64,000 bases of DNA. Source: DASUPK01 sp963763955. Lineage in GTDB: Bacteria > Actinomycetota > Thermoleophilia > Solirubrobacterales > 70-9. The notes below the pieces were generated by a model. That model was not told where the DNA came from and searched no databases. It worked only from the letters and a program-made list of their open reading frames with translations. Each line of letters starts with the position of its first letter. Position 1 is the stretch's first letter. Positions 18,286 to 29,735 of this stretch are shown piece after piece. Position numbers and translations under genes: made by a program. The stretch covers positions 1-64,000 of the forward strand of contig CAVXQP010000030.1 of assembly GCA_963763955.1 (NCBI GenBank). The letters run 5' to 3'.

Positions 18286-19185
18286 GTGAGCCTGCCCGCC
18301 AGGGTCTACGCGTCCCCATACACCCATCGTCTACTGCCCGCTGGCCCGGCCCTCAGCCTCGCCGGCTGGATCGGCCCCGCCGTGCGTCACCGTCGCAACT
18401 CGGCCGAGCGGCGAGACGGACAGCGCTTCATGGCAGACCTACTCCTCCACACCCCGCGCGCCGCGGAGGCAGACGAGCTTGCTGAGCGCTGGCTGGTCGA
18501 GAAGTCGAAGCTCGGCGAGCTCCTCTGGCGCCCCTGGTTGCTGGAGCGCTCGCGGCTCCTGGGCCGCGAGAGCTGGGATCTCGCACGGCAGCGTGATCGC
18601 GGCTGCCTCTTCGTCTCGGGGCACATCGGCGGCCACTGGTCCGTGTCGACGATCCTGCTGCGGCACGGAGTCGAGCACTATGCGGTCTCACACCCGCATC
18701 ACTGGGAGCCGATGCCGCCTGGCTACAGGGGGCTGGCGAAGCTCCACCTGCGCCGTGAATATCTCGAGAAGCGTCTGGGAGGGTCGAGAATCATCCTGAG
18801 CGATGGGCCCCCGGAGCGCCCCCTTCGTCTGCTCGAGGCGGGCAATTCACTCCTGATCGCCTTCGACGTCGCCGGCTCCGCCGCGACCCCGTTCCTGGGC
18901 AGGTCGGTCGCTCTCGCCGGCGGGCCGGCCACGCTCGCCTTCCGTACGAAGTCACCGGTGATCCCGGCGATTCCGCAGCGCCAGGGCACGCGGATCGACC
19001 TTCGTTTGCTTTCACTCATCGACCCGGCGGACCATGAAGATCCGCGGTCGCTGCGCGCGGCGATTGCTGGGGCGTTCGAGCCCGAGGTGCTCGCGCACCC
19101 CGAGTCGGTGGAGCTACCTTGGTTCCCCTCGCCGCTCGTCACCGAGATCCCGCCCGCCGAGGTCCCTCTGGTTCGGTCGCCGTGA
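18286..19185 (+). CDS. LpxL/HtrB-like lysophospholipid acyltransferase
   Basis: About 299 residues. LFVSGHIGGHWSVSTILLRHG resembles the His-containing catalytic block of the lipid A/PIM acyltransferase family, and SLLIAFDVAGSAATPFLGR resembles the later GxxD...FFG block. Such enzymes acylate glycolipids at the inner membrane face. An upstream in-frame ATG at 18235 lies inside the pseudogene relic, so GTG 18286 (VSLPARVYASPYTHRLL) is preferred. Its position just upstream of the PPTase and PKS genes suggests a role in lipid or acyl modification of the cluster product. Confidence 0.65.
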   Translation: MSLPARVYASPYTHRLLPAGPALSLAGWIGPAVRHRRNSAERRDGQRFMADLLLHTPRAAEADELAERWLVEKSKLGELLWRPWLLERSRLLGRESWDLARQRDRGCLFVSGHIGGHWSVSTILLRHGVEHYAVSHPHHWEPMPPGYRGLAKLHLRREYLEKRLGGSRIILSDGPPERPLRLLEAGNSLLIAFDVAGSAATPFLGRSVALAGGPATLAFRTKSPVIPAIPQRQGTRIDLRLLSLIDPADHEDPRSLRAAIAGAFEPEVLAHPESVELPWFPSPLVTEIPPAEVPLVRSP

Positions 19186-19297
19186 AGCTCCCTATGTTCG
19201 TCTCCGTTGCCGTGCGATTTCCCGCGCACGAGCCGCGAAGGCGCGACCGGCGCCGGCTTGCGGGGGCGTGCTTCACGGCGCGTCGGCGCCGAGCTCG

Positions 19298-19972
19298 ATG
19301 AGACTGCTCGCCGACTTGCTTCCGCCATTCGTGAGCGCCGTCGAGACGCGCGAGGACCGGCTCGACGTCGAGCTCTTCCCCGAAGAGGAGCTCGCCTTGG
19401 GAGACGCGGTCGAGAAGCGCCGCCGCGAGTTCGTCACCGGGCGCGCGTGCGCACGCGAGGCGCTCGCGGGACTGGGCCTTCCGCCCTCGCCGCTCGGCAG
19501 CGGGACGAAGGGCGAACCGCTCTGGCCTCCGGGAGTCGTCGGCAGCATCACGCATTGCGAGGGCTACCGGGCGTGCGCGATAGCTCGCTCGAGCTCGGCG
19601 CTCATGCTCGGGATCGACGCCGAGCGGAACGCCCCACTTCGAGAGGGAGTCTGGGAGGAGGTGGCCCACGGACGTGAGCGTCAGCTCCGAGGCGCGGACG
19701 CCGGAGGCGGATACCACCTGGACGCCACGCTGTTCAGCGCCAAGGAGGCGATCTTCAAAGCCTGGTATCCGCTGGCCCGCCGCTGGCTCGGGTTCGGTGA
19801 CGCCGAGGTCAGGATCGACAGCTCCGGCGCGTTCACCGCTCGCCTGCTCGTCCCGGGACCGGAGGTCTCCGGCGCGCCGCTCAGGGACCTCGCCGGCCGC
19901 TGGGCCGCGGATGGCGATGTCGTCGTCACGGCCGTGCTCGTCCCAACCCAGGGCGAGCCCGGAATCGCCTGA
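19298..19972 (+). CDS. 4'-phosphopantetheinyl transferase (EntD/Sfp type)
   Basis: About 224 residues from ATG 19298 (RLLADLLPPFVSAVETRED). The PPTase signatures are GIDAERN (magnesium-binding Asp) and FSAKEAIFKAWYPLARRWLGF (W/FxxKEA region), with GSITHCEGYRACA as the preceding motif; the length fits the EntD-like group. It would convert apo-ACP to holo-ACP using coenzyme A. It lies 58 bases upstream of the PKS, which has two ACP domains, so those are its likely substrates. Confidence 0.88.
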   Translation: MRLLADLLPPFVSAVETREDRLDVELFPEEELALGDAVEKRRREFVTGRACAREALAGLGLPPSPLGSGTKGEPLWPPGVVGSITHCEGYRACAIARSSSALMLGIDAERNAPLREGVWEEVAHGRERQLRGADAGGGYHLDATLFSAKEAIFKAWYPLARRWLGFGDAEVRIDSSGAFTARLLVPGPEVSGAPLRDLAGRWAADGDVVVTAVLVPTQGEPGIA

Positions 19973-20030
19973 CCCGCCGCCAGGTCGCCCCAAAACCCCG
20001 GATCTCTTTCGGGCGCTACATAATTGAGCG

Positions 20031-23000
20031 ATGCCTCACCAGGGATCGGGGCCAGGGACAGGCCAGCGCGGTGCCATCGCCGTAATCGGGATGTCGTGCC
20101 GCTTGCCCGGCGCGCCCAACCCCGACGCGTTCTGGCAGCTGCTGCGCGAAGGCCGCGACGCGATCATCAAGACCCCGCCCGAGCGGCGGTCGCTGTACGG
20201 GCTCGCCGAGGCCGACGAGTCCACGCAGGGCCTGGAGTACGGGGGATACCTGGACCGCGTCGACCAATTCGACGCCGGCTTCTTCGGCATCGCCCCGCGA
20301 GAGGCCGCCTCCATGGACCCGCAGCAGCGCCTCATGCTGGAGCTCGCCTGGCAGGCGCTCGAGGATGCGGGCATCCCGCGCGACCGGCTCGAGGGTGATG
20401 AGACGGGCGTGTTCATTGGCGCGATCTCGAGCGACTACGCCGGCCTGCTGCGGCGCGCGAGGATCGCCGTCGCGCGGCAGATGATCACGGGCAACCAGAG
20501 GAGCATGATCGCCAACCGAGTCTCGTACTTCCTTGGCGCGCGCGGACCGAGCCTGACCGTCGACACCGGGCAGTCCTCGGGCCTCGTCTCCATCCACATG
20601 GCCTGCGAGAGCCTGCTCACCGGCGAATCGACGGTGGCGCTGGCGGGCGGGGTCAATCTCAACGTCGGGCCGGACACCGCCCTCGAGCTGGCTGCGCTCG
20701 GAGCGCTCTCGCCGGATGGCCGCTGCTTCACCTTCGACACGCGGGCGAACGGCTTCGTGCGCGGAGAGGGAGGCGGCCTGGTGGTGCTCAAGCCGCTGGA
20801 CGCTGCCGTCGCCGGCGGCGATCGGATTCTCGGCGTCATCCGAGGCAGCGCCGTCAACAACGACGGTGGTGGGGATGCGCTCACCGCGCCCGATCCAGAC
20901 GCGCAGAAGCGGCTGCTCCGGACGGCCTATGAGAACGCAGGGGTCCGCGCGGACCAGGTCTCCTACGTGGAGCTGCACGGCACCGGCACGCCGCTCGGTG
21001 ACCGGGTCGAGGGGACGGCGCTGGGAAGCGTGCTCGGGGACAGCCGTGAGGGGTCCATGCTCCGGGTCGGCTCCGCGAAGACGAACATCGGGCACCTGGA
21101 GGCCGCGGCCGGAACCGCGGGCCTGATCAAGGCGGTCCTCTCGCTCGATCGCGGCGAGATCCCCCCGAGCCTCAATTTCGAGCAGCCCAACCCGCAGATC
21201 CCGCTCGACGAGCTAGGGCTCCGGGTCCAGACCGCCAGTGAGCCGTGGCCCGAGGTGTCGCCGCGGGTTGCAGGGGTCAGCTCCTTCGGCCTCGGTGGGA
21301 CCAACTGCCACATGGTGGTCGAGGCGGCGCCGCAGGCGGGCGCCGAGGCACGGCACCTGGACGCCGAACCGCCGAGTCCGGATTCGCGACCGGTTCCCTT
21401 CGTTCTCTCCGCCAAGGGCGCCCCGGCGCTCCGCGAGGGGGCCGCACGGCTGATGGACCTGCTCGAGGAGCAGGTCGGGTTGCGCGCGGCGGACGTCGGC
21501 TGGTCATTGGCGACCACCCGCGCCGCTCTCGAGCAACGAGCCGTCGTGATCGGGGAGAGCGGCGATCAGCGCCTAGAGGGCCTCGCGAGCCTGGCGGAGG
21601 GCCGGCCCTCGCCTCACCTCGTCGAAGGGGTCGTGGGGGAGGGCGGTGGAGGCGCGCCGGTGTTCGTCTTCCCCGGCCAGGGCGGCCAGTGGCCCGGGAT
21701 GGCGCTCGAGCTGCTCGATCGCTCGCCCGTCTTCGCGGAGAGCATGAAGGCGTGCGACGCGGCGCTCAGCCCGCACCTGGACTTTCCGGTGGTGGACGTC
21801 TTGCGCGGCGTGCCGGGCGCCCCGGCCCTCGAGGCCGTCGACGTCGTCCAGCCCGCCCTCTTCGCGGTGATGGTCTCGCTGGCACGGCTGTGGCGCTCCT
21901 TCGGGGTCGAGCCGTCCGCGGTGGTCGGCCACTCCCAGGGCGAGATCGCCGCCGCCCACGTTGCGGGCGGCCTCTCGCTCTCCGACGCGGCCCTGATCGT
22001 CGCCGCCCGCAGCCGCGCCCTGGCGACGATCGAGGGCAAGGGCGGCATGCTGGCGCTGGCCCTCACCCCCGAGCAGTTCGAGGAGCGCGCCCGCGGACTC
22101 GGCGAGCGTGTCACGCTGGCGGCGGTGAACGGCCCCGCCTCGGTGGTCGCCTCCGGCGATCCCGAGGCCCTCGAAGAGCTCGAGCGCTCCTGCGAGGCCG
22201 ACGGGGTGCGCGCCGGCCGGATCCGGGTGAGCTACGCGAGCCATTCCCCCCAGGTCGAGGCGGCCCGCGAGCAGCTGCTCTCGGCCCTCGCCGGGATCGA
22301 GCCACGCCCCAGCGAGCTCCCCCTCTACTCCACCGTCACCGGCGAGCCCGCCGACACAGCCCTGATGGACGCCGAGCACTGGTTCGACAACCTGCGCCGG
22401 ACGGTGCTCTTCGAGCCGGCGATCGAGCAACTCCTGCGGGAGGGGAGGCGGACCTTCGTCGAGGTCAGTCCCCACCCGGTCCTCACGTTCGGCATCGAGC
22501 AGATCACCGAGGCCGTCTTGGGAGAGTTCGAGCGGGCGGCCGTAATCCCGACCCTTGAGCGGGGCGAGGGCGGCCCCGCTCGCTTCCTGACCTCGCTGGC
22601 GGAGGCGTACGTGCGGGGCACGGAGGTGGACTGGGAGGCGGCGTTCGCCGATGCGGAGCCGCGCCGGGTTCGCCTCCCCACTTACGCCTTCCAGCGCGAG
22701 CGTCACTGGATAGATCCCACCGACGCAGGCGAGGCGCCCGTGGTGGCGCCCGAGACGAAAGTCGAGCCTGCGCTCGCCGACGAACTCGAGTCCGCGGTGG
22801 AGCCGGCGGACGACTCGTTCGCCGGCCGGATCGCAGCCCTGCCCGAGCAGGATCGCCGCAACGCGGTGCTGGATGAGGTCCTGTCGCAAGCCGCGGTCGT
22901 GCTCGGGCACAGTTCCACCGAAGCCATCGATCCGAACCGGACGTTCAAGGAGCTTGGCTTCGACTCGCCGGCCACGGTGGAGCTGCGCAACAGGCTCGTG

Positions 23001-26000
23001 GCGTCCACTGGGCTTCGGCTTGGCGCCAGCCTGGTCTTCGATCACCCGACCCCGGCCCGGCTGGCCGACATGCTGCTGGCCAAGGCGACGGGTGGGCCGG
23101 CTCTCGACGCGCAGGCCCAAGCAGCCGAGCGCATCGTGGACGAGCCGATCGCGATCATCGGGATCGGCTGCCGCTATCCCGGCGGGGTGCGTTCCGCGGA
23201 GGATCTCTGGCGCCTGGTCGCGGCCGGTGAGGACGCGATCGGGGAGTTCCCGACCGATCGCGGCTGGGAGCTGGATCGGCACGTCGATCCGGAGGGACGT
23301 GGGCCGGGCACGAGCCACGTCCGCCATGGCGGGTTCATCTACGACGCCCCCGAGTTCGACGCCGCGCACTTCTCGATCTCGCCGCGCGAGGCGCTGGCCA
23401 TGGATCCACAGCAGAGGCTGTTGCTGGAATGTGCCTGGGAGGCGCTGGAGGACGCCAGCATCGATCCGCTGAGCCTGGGCGGCAGCCTGACCGGAGTATT
23501 CGCCGGCGTCTATGGCCACGACTACGGACCCCGCATTGAGCAGGGCAACGTCGCGACGCAGGGTTACTCCCTGACCGGCACGTCACTCAGCGTCGTCTCC
23601 GGTCGCGTCGCCTTCGCACTCGGGTTCGAGGGGCCGGCCGTGTCCGTCGATACCGCCTGCTCGAGCTCGCTGGTCTCGATCCACCTGGCCGCTCAGGCGC
23701 TGCGCCAGGGCGAGTGCACGCTCGCGCTCGCCGGCGGGGTGAGCGTGATGGGGAGCCCCGGCATCTTCGTCGACTTCTCCCGGCAGGGCGGCCTGTCCCC
23801 CGACGGTCGCTGCCGCGCCTACGGTGCCGGCGCCGACGGCACCGGGTTCTCCGAGGGCGTGGGCCTGCTGGTGCTCGCGCCGCTTTCCGTCGCGCAGGCC
23901 GGAGGGCACAGTGTGCTGGCCGTGATCCCCGGGAGCGCAATGAACCAGGACGGAGCGTCGAACGGCCTGACAGCGCCGTCCGGGCTCTCCCAGGAGCGAG
24001 TTATCCGCCAGGCCCTGGCGAGTGCCGGGCTCGAGCCGGCCGATGTCGACGCTGTCGAGGGGCACGGGACCGGTACCGAGCTCGGGGACCCGATCGAGGC
24101 GCAGGCGCTGATCGAGGCCTATGGGCGCAACCGGACCGACGGGCCGATCTGGCTCGGCTCGGTGAAGAGCAACATCGGCCACGCTCAGGCGGCGGCGGGA
24201 GTGGCCGGCTTGATCAAGATGATCATGGGGCTCCGACACGAGACGCTGCCACGGACGCTCTATGCAGAGGAGCCATCCCCATATGTCGAGTGGGGCGACG
24301 GCGAGGTGAAGCTCCTCAGCGAGGCGATGAGCTGGCCGGCCGGCGAGCGCAGACGGCGGGCCGCCGTCTCATCGTTCGGGATCTCCGGAACGAATGCGCA
24401 CATGATCCTGGAGGAGGCGCCCGTTCCCGCGCGGGACGATGCGGACGACCATGGTCCGGCGCGCGACGGCGCTGTGCATGATGCCCCGTCCCTGCCCTTC
24501 CTGGTTTCCGGCTCGAGCGAGCGGGCGCTTCGGGCCCAGGCGGAGAGCCTCGTCTCCCACCTGGAGCACCGGTCCGAGCTCGAGCTCGACGCGACGGCGG
24601 CGACGCTGGCGCTCGGCCGCGCCCAGCTCTCGCATCGCGCCGCGGTGCTCGCCGATGATCGCGACCAGCTGATCGCGCGACTCCGCGCGCTCTCGGCCGC
24701 TGAGCCGAAGCAGGGCGTGATCGAGGGTCTCGCCCGAGGCGAGCGGCGCGTCGCCTTCGTCTTCCCCGGCCAGGGCGGCCAGTGGCCCGGGATGGCGCTC
24801 GAGCTGCTCGATCGCTCGCCCGTCTTCGCGGAGAGCATGAAGGCGTGCGACGCGGCGCTCAGCCCGCACCTGGACTTTCCGGTGGTGGACGTCTTGCGCG
24901 GCGTGCCGGGCGCCCCGGCCCTCGAGGCCGTCGACGTCGTCCAGCCCGCCCTCTTCGCGGTGATGGTCTCGCTGGCACGGCTGTGGCGCTCCTTCGGGGT
25001 CGAGCCGTCCGCGGTGGTCGGCCACTCCCAGGGCGAGATCGCCGCCGCCCACGTTGCGGGCGGCCTCTCGCTCTCCGACGCGGCCCTGATCGTCGCCGCC
25101 CGCAGCCGCGCCCTGGCGACGATCGAGGGCAAGGGCGGCATGCTGGCGCTGGCCCTCACCCCCGAGCAGTTCGAGGAGCGCGCCCGCGGACTCGGCGAGC
25201 GGGTCACGCTGGCGGCGGTGAACGGCCCCGCCTCGGTGGTCGCCTCCGGCGATCCCGAGGCCCTCGAAGAGCTCGAGCGCTCCTGCGAGGCCGACGGGGT
25301 GCGCGCCGGCCGGATCCGGGTGAGCTACGCGAGCCATTCCCCCCAGGTCGAGGCGGCCCGCGAGCAGCTGCTCTCGGCCCTCGCCGGGATCGAGCCACGC
25401 CCCAGCGAGCTCCCCCTCTACTCCACCGTCACCGGCGAGCCCGCCGACACAGCCCTGATGGACGCCGAGCACTGGTTCGACAACCTGCGCCGGACGGTGC
25501 TCTTCGAGCCGGCGATCAGGGGGATGGTCAAGGCGGGTATCGACGCCCTGATCGAGGTCGGACCCCATCCGATCCTGCTCTCGCCCGCCTCGCAGACGCT
25601 CGACTCGATCGAGAACGGCGGCACGGTCGCAACGATCGGCTCCCTACGCCGCGACGAGGGCGGCTGGGAGCGATTCCTGACATCGCTCGCCGAGGCGCAC
25701 ACATGCGGAGTCCGGATCGACTGGGAATCACTCTTCGCGGGCGCCGGGCGCGTCGCGCTGCCCACCTACGCCTTCCAGCGCGAGCGCTATTGGTTGCCAC
25801 CCACCCCTGCCGCACGGGACATGCAGGGCGGCGAGGTCGGCGCCCACCGGGACGGCCAGCTCTTCGAAGTCGACTGGAGCCCGCTCCCGGGGACGGCGAA
25901 CGGACAGGGGGGGCGGCTGGCCGTCCTCGGAGACGGCGCACTGCCGTCCGCCGTCGGTCCCTCCGTCGAGCGGTACGCCGACCTCCCGGCGCTGATCGAG

Positions 26001-28402
26001 GCCGTCGAAGCCGGTTCCGCCGCTCCCGAGGACGTGCTCACGGCGATCGAGCCTGATCAGGAGACCCCGCTTCCCGAGGCCGCCGCCGCGACCGCCGACC
26101 GTGCCCTCGAGCTGATCAAGGCCTGGCTCGCGACTGAGTCGCTGGCGGGTGCCCGCCTTGTGGTCACCACCCGGAGAGCCCTGGCGACCGCTGACGGCGA
26201 GCATCCCGAGCTGTCGGCGGCACCGGTCCCGGGCCTCGTGCGCACCGCCAACTCCGAGCATCCAGGTCGCTTCACCCTCATCGACACGGATGACGGCGAG
26301 CTCTCCCCCGACCAGCTCGCGGCCGCCCTCGCCTCGGGCGAACCGGAGCTCGCGCTCAGGGACGGCGTCATCGTGGCCCCCCGGTTCCGTCCTTTCCTCA
26401 CCGGGGCCCCGCCCCGATCCGGCGGCTCATCCCTTGACGACGGCACCGTCCTCGTCACCGGCGGCACCACCGGGGTCGGCGCGCTCATGGCGCGACGGCT
26501 GGCGGAGCGCCACGGTGCCCGCCACCTGCTGCTGGTCAGCCGCCGCGGAGCCGCGGCGCCGGGTGCGGCGGAGCTGATCGAAGCGCTCCGTGAGCTTGGT
26601 TGTGAGCCTGAGGTCGAGGCGTGCGACGTCTCGGATCGAGAGTCGCTCGCGCGGCTGATCGACTCGATCCCGCCGGAGCGGCCGCTGATCGCAGTCGCCC
26701 ACGCCGCCGCCGCGCTCGACGACGGTGTCATCACAGCCCTCGACGGCGAGCGGCTCGGCCGCGTGTTCGGGCCGAAGCTCGACGGCGCCGTCCATCTCCA
26801 CGAGTTGACCCGTGACCTCGAGCTTTCGGAGTTCATTCTGTTCTCGTCGGCGGCCTCCAGGCTCGGCAATCCGGGCCAGGCCAACTACGCGGCAGCGAAC
26901 GCCTTCCTCGATGCCCTGGCATATGCCCGGCACGCCGAGGGGCTGCCCGCGCTCTCGCTGGAATTCGGGTTCTGGGAGATGGTCACGGGCCTGACCGAGA
27001 GCCTGAGCACCGCCGACGGAAAGCGAGTTGGGCCGGTGGACCTGCTTCCGATCTCCGACGATCTCGGGCTCGACCTGATCGACGCCGCGCGGAGCGCCGA
27101 GCGGCCGATGCTCGCCCCGATGCTCCTCGATCCCGCGGGGCTGCAGCGCCGTGCCCGGTCGGGTGCCCTCCAGCCGATTCTGAGCGAGCTCGTGCCGTGG
27201 GCTGATCAGCCGGAGGAGCCCGAGATCGCCCCCGATCGCGGCGCGTCCCTACCCGATGCCATCCGCGCGGCGGTGGCGAGATCTCTCGGGTATGACTCGC
27301 CGGCGAGGCTCGATTCGCAGATCTCCTTCATCGAGCTGGGCGTCGATTCCCTCGTCGCCCTCGAGCTTCGCAACCAGCTCCAGACACTGACCGGTCTAGA
27401 TCTGCCGACCACGCTCGTCTTCGACCATCCGACCCCCGCCGCTTTGATCAGCCACCTCCAGGTGAGCGTTTCGGTCGACGGGGCGAAGGGCGGCGCAAAG
27501 GATCCCGATGACAGCGCCGGCCGTAACGGCGGCGGCGCCGCGCCGCATGGGGCAGCACAGCCGCTGTCGACCATGTTCCGGCGGGCGCACCGGCTCGGCC
27601 GGCTCGAGGACGGCGTCGCCCTGGTGGAGGCCGCGGCGAGGCTTCGCCCCAGGTTCGGCCTCAGCCACGCCGAGGCACAAGCGCCGACGGTCCTTCCTCT
27701 CTCCGAGGGCTCGGAGGAGCCGATTCTCATCTGTCTGCCGTCGGTGATCGCGACCGCCGGCCCCCACGAGTTCACCCGCTTCGCGCGGGGGTTCGAGGGA
27801 CGGCGAGAGGTCGCCGCCGTCTCCAATCCCGGTTACGCGCAAGGTGACCTCCTGCCCAGCACGCTCGAGGCGGCGGCGGCGACCCAGGCGGTCGCAATCG
27901 AGCGCCACGCCGCCGGGCGGCCCTTCGTACTCGTCGGCTATTCGACCGGGGGCCTGCTGGCCTACGCCGCCGCGGACCAGTGCGCGCGCGACGGCGTGGG
28001 GCCCGCCGCGGTGGTGCTCGTCGACACCTACGCCGCCGAGGCGATGCACCGGCTGACGGTACCGGTCCTCGACCGGATGCTCGAAGCCGGCCGGGCGCAG
28101 CCGGAGATGACCGACGAGACCCTGACGGCGATGGTCGCCTACCTGGGAATGCTGCGCGAATGGGATCCCCGGCCCCCGTCGCCCCGACCCTCCTCGTCAC
28201 GGCCGCGCAGCACCTCACGGGAGCCACCGGGGCAAACGGTGTCACCTGGCCTCACCGCGACGCCACCGTCGAAGTCGCCGCCGACCATCTGACCATCCTC
28301 GAGGAGGAGGCCGATGCGTCCGGTCGTGCCATCGAGGACTGGCTCGGCGCCGCGGACCCGGGCGCCCGCCGCGGACGACTGGGCAAGCTGCTCAGGCGCT
28401 GA
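20031..28402 (+). CDS. Two-module type I PKS: KSQ-AT-ACP / KS-AT-KR-ACP-TE, frameshifted in TE
   Basis: Residues ~12-430 are a KS-like domain whose active site reads VDTGQSSG, with Gln181 replacing Cys: a KSQ decarboxylating loading domain (His motifs HGTGTPLGD and NIGHLEAAAG kept). Then AT1 (~543-830, Ser635 in GHSQG, YASH at 735-738) and ACP1 (Ser979). Module 1 has KS (Cys1210 in DTACSSS), AT2 (Ser1666, YASH), KR (TGGTTGVG, LDD 2229-2231, Tyr2286), ACP2 (Ser2440) and TE (Ser2638 in GYSTG). YASH predicts methylmalonyl-CoA; LDD predicts a B-type KR. The predicted product is a 3-hydroxy-2-methylpentanoyl diketide. The frame breaks at a C5 run (28173-28177). One extra C restores the TE C-terminus with its His (ADHLTI) to a stop at 28402, giving about 2790 residues. 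As read, translation stops at 28292 without the TE His. Confidence 0.93.
21663..22424. repeat. Direct repeat copy 1: AT1 coding segment of the PKS
   Basis: This 762-bp stretch coding for the core of AT1 matches 24756-25517 with a constant offset of 3093 bp. The only difference I found is T at 22109 versus G at 25202. Flanking sequence diverges sharply at both ends. Confidence 0.95.
24756..25517. repeat. Direct repeat copy 2: AT2 coding segment of the PKS
   Basis: Partner of the AT1 repeat. Synonymous sites are also identical, so the similarity reflects recent duplication or gene conversion rather than protein-level selection. Confidence 0.95.
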
Positions 28403-28421
28403 CGGCCCGGAACGGAGTGAC

Positions 28422-29735
28422 GTGAGCCTGCTGCGGCGCGGCTTGGAGGCCCTGAGGCACCCGGTCTCGCAGAACGCCCTGGCGCTGCACCTCGTGCAGC
28501 TCGGCAACCTGGTCGTGCCGCTGGTCACGCTCCCCTACGTCTCGCGGGTCCTGGGTAGCAACGGCTTCGGCCTCGTGGCGTTCTCTCAAAGCCTCTCGTT
28601 CCTGCTCGGCTTGGTGATCGGCTGGGGGTTCGACCAATGGGCGAGCCGTGAGGCGGCGGTGAAGCGCGACGACCCGGGCGACCTCAGCGCCCTCACCGCG
28701 CAGATCGTGGGCGCCCGGCTGATGCTCTCGGCGGTCGCCCTCCTCATCGCCGCGGCCGTCTATCTCACCTCGAACACGACCAGCGGCAGCCCGGAGTTCA
28801 TCGCCATGGCGTGGTTGGCGGCAGTGGCCACGGGTTTCACGCCGGTCTGGTTCTTCCTCGGAGTGGAGCGCCTGCGGAAGCCCTCCTCGGTCGCCCTGGG
28901 GGTTCGCGTGGTGGCCGCGGCGCTCACTTTCGTGCTCGTGCAGAACTCGGGGGACGCGTGGATTGTGATGGCGCTGTTCACCGGATCCGCCGTCGTCGGC
29001 GCGCTGATCACGACCGGAATGCTCTTCCGGAGGGTGGACCTGCGGCGCCCCACCGTCCGTCCGGCACTCTCCGCGATCCGCGCGGGGGCCGCGCTGTTCG
29101 CCGGGATCGCGGGGCTCAGCCTCTACACGGCCATGAACGTCGTCCTCCTGGGCTTTCTCGGGACGCGCGCCGAGGTGGCGCACTTCAGCGCCGCCGAGCG
29201 GGTCATCCGAGCCGCGATCCAGCTCCTCCAGCCGATCACGACAGCCGCCTATCCCCGCATCACCTTTCTCGAGTCCTCCGGCAATCCGCGGCGGGGCCTT
29301 CGTCTACTGCTCATCGGATCGGGGCTCGTGCTGTCGATCGCCTTGATCGGGGCGGCGCTGATGTTCGTGCTCGCTCCCCTGATCATCCGGTTGGTGTACG
29401 GCGCGCAGTTCGCGGACGCGGCGGGGGTCCTGCGGGTGATGTCGGCGCTCCTCCCGATCACGACGATGTCCTACGCGGCTGGAATCTGGCTGATGGTGAA
29501 GCGACAGGACGCCCGCATCATGAAGATCACGCTTGCCGGCGGCATCCTCAACGTCGCGCTTGCGCCATTGCTCGTTCATCTCGCAGGGATAGACGGCATG
29601 GCGGTCTCCGTCGTCTGCGCCGAATTCGCTGTCTTGGCAATGGCGGTGACCTTCGCGATCAGGGGCGGGCTTCTCCCGGCCAGTGGCCGGGAAGCCGGTG
29701 AGAGCGGCGCAGAGGTGGTCGGCGAGCGCACATGA
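28422..29735 (+). CDS. Wzx-type polysaccharide flippase (MOP superfamily)
   Basis: 437 residues from GTG 28422 (SLLRRGLEALRHPVSQNAL), preceded by a GGAG element. Repeated hydrophobic segments give about 12-14 membrane helices. The N-terminal LVTLPYVSRVLGSNGFGLVAFSQSL is the usual start of O-antigen/teichoic acid flippases, and FFLGVERLRKPS is also typical. It would flip undecaprenyl-linked repeat units across the membrane. It begins 20 bases after the frame-corrected PKS stop and overlaps the hydrolase start by 4 bases, so PKS, flippase and hydrolase appear to be one operon. Confidence 0.87.
   Translation: MSLLRRGLEALRHPVSQNALALHLVQLGNLVVPLVTLPYVSRVLGSNGFGLVAFSQSLSFLLGLVIGWGFDQWASREAAVKRDDPGDLSALTAQIVGARLMLSAVALLIAAAVYLTSNTTSGSPEFIAMAWLAAVATGFTPVWFFLGVERLRKPSSVALGVRVVAAALTFVLVQNSGDAWIVMALFTGSAVVGALITTGMLFRRVDLRRPTVRPALSAIRAGAALFAGIAGLSLYTAMNVVLLGFLGTRAEVAHFSAAERVIRAAIQLLQPITTAAYPRITFLESSGNPRRGLRLLLIGSGLVLSIALIGAALMFVLAPLIIRLVYGAQFADAAGVLRVMSALLPITTMSYAAGIWLMVKRQDARIMKITLAGGILNVALAPLLVHLAGIDGMAVSVVCAEFAVLAMAVTFAIRGGLLPASGREAGESGAEVVGERT

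Noticed and set aside
20571..20573. KS1 Gln181 as a sequencing error for Cys
   Set aside because: CAG to TGC/TGT needs several base changes and TGQSS is the known KSQ signature; the Gln is accepted.
21573..25568. Long antisense frames over the PKS AT/KS regions
   Set aside because: They repeat exactly because the AT segments repeat; no independent motifs.
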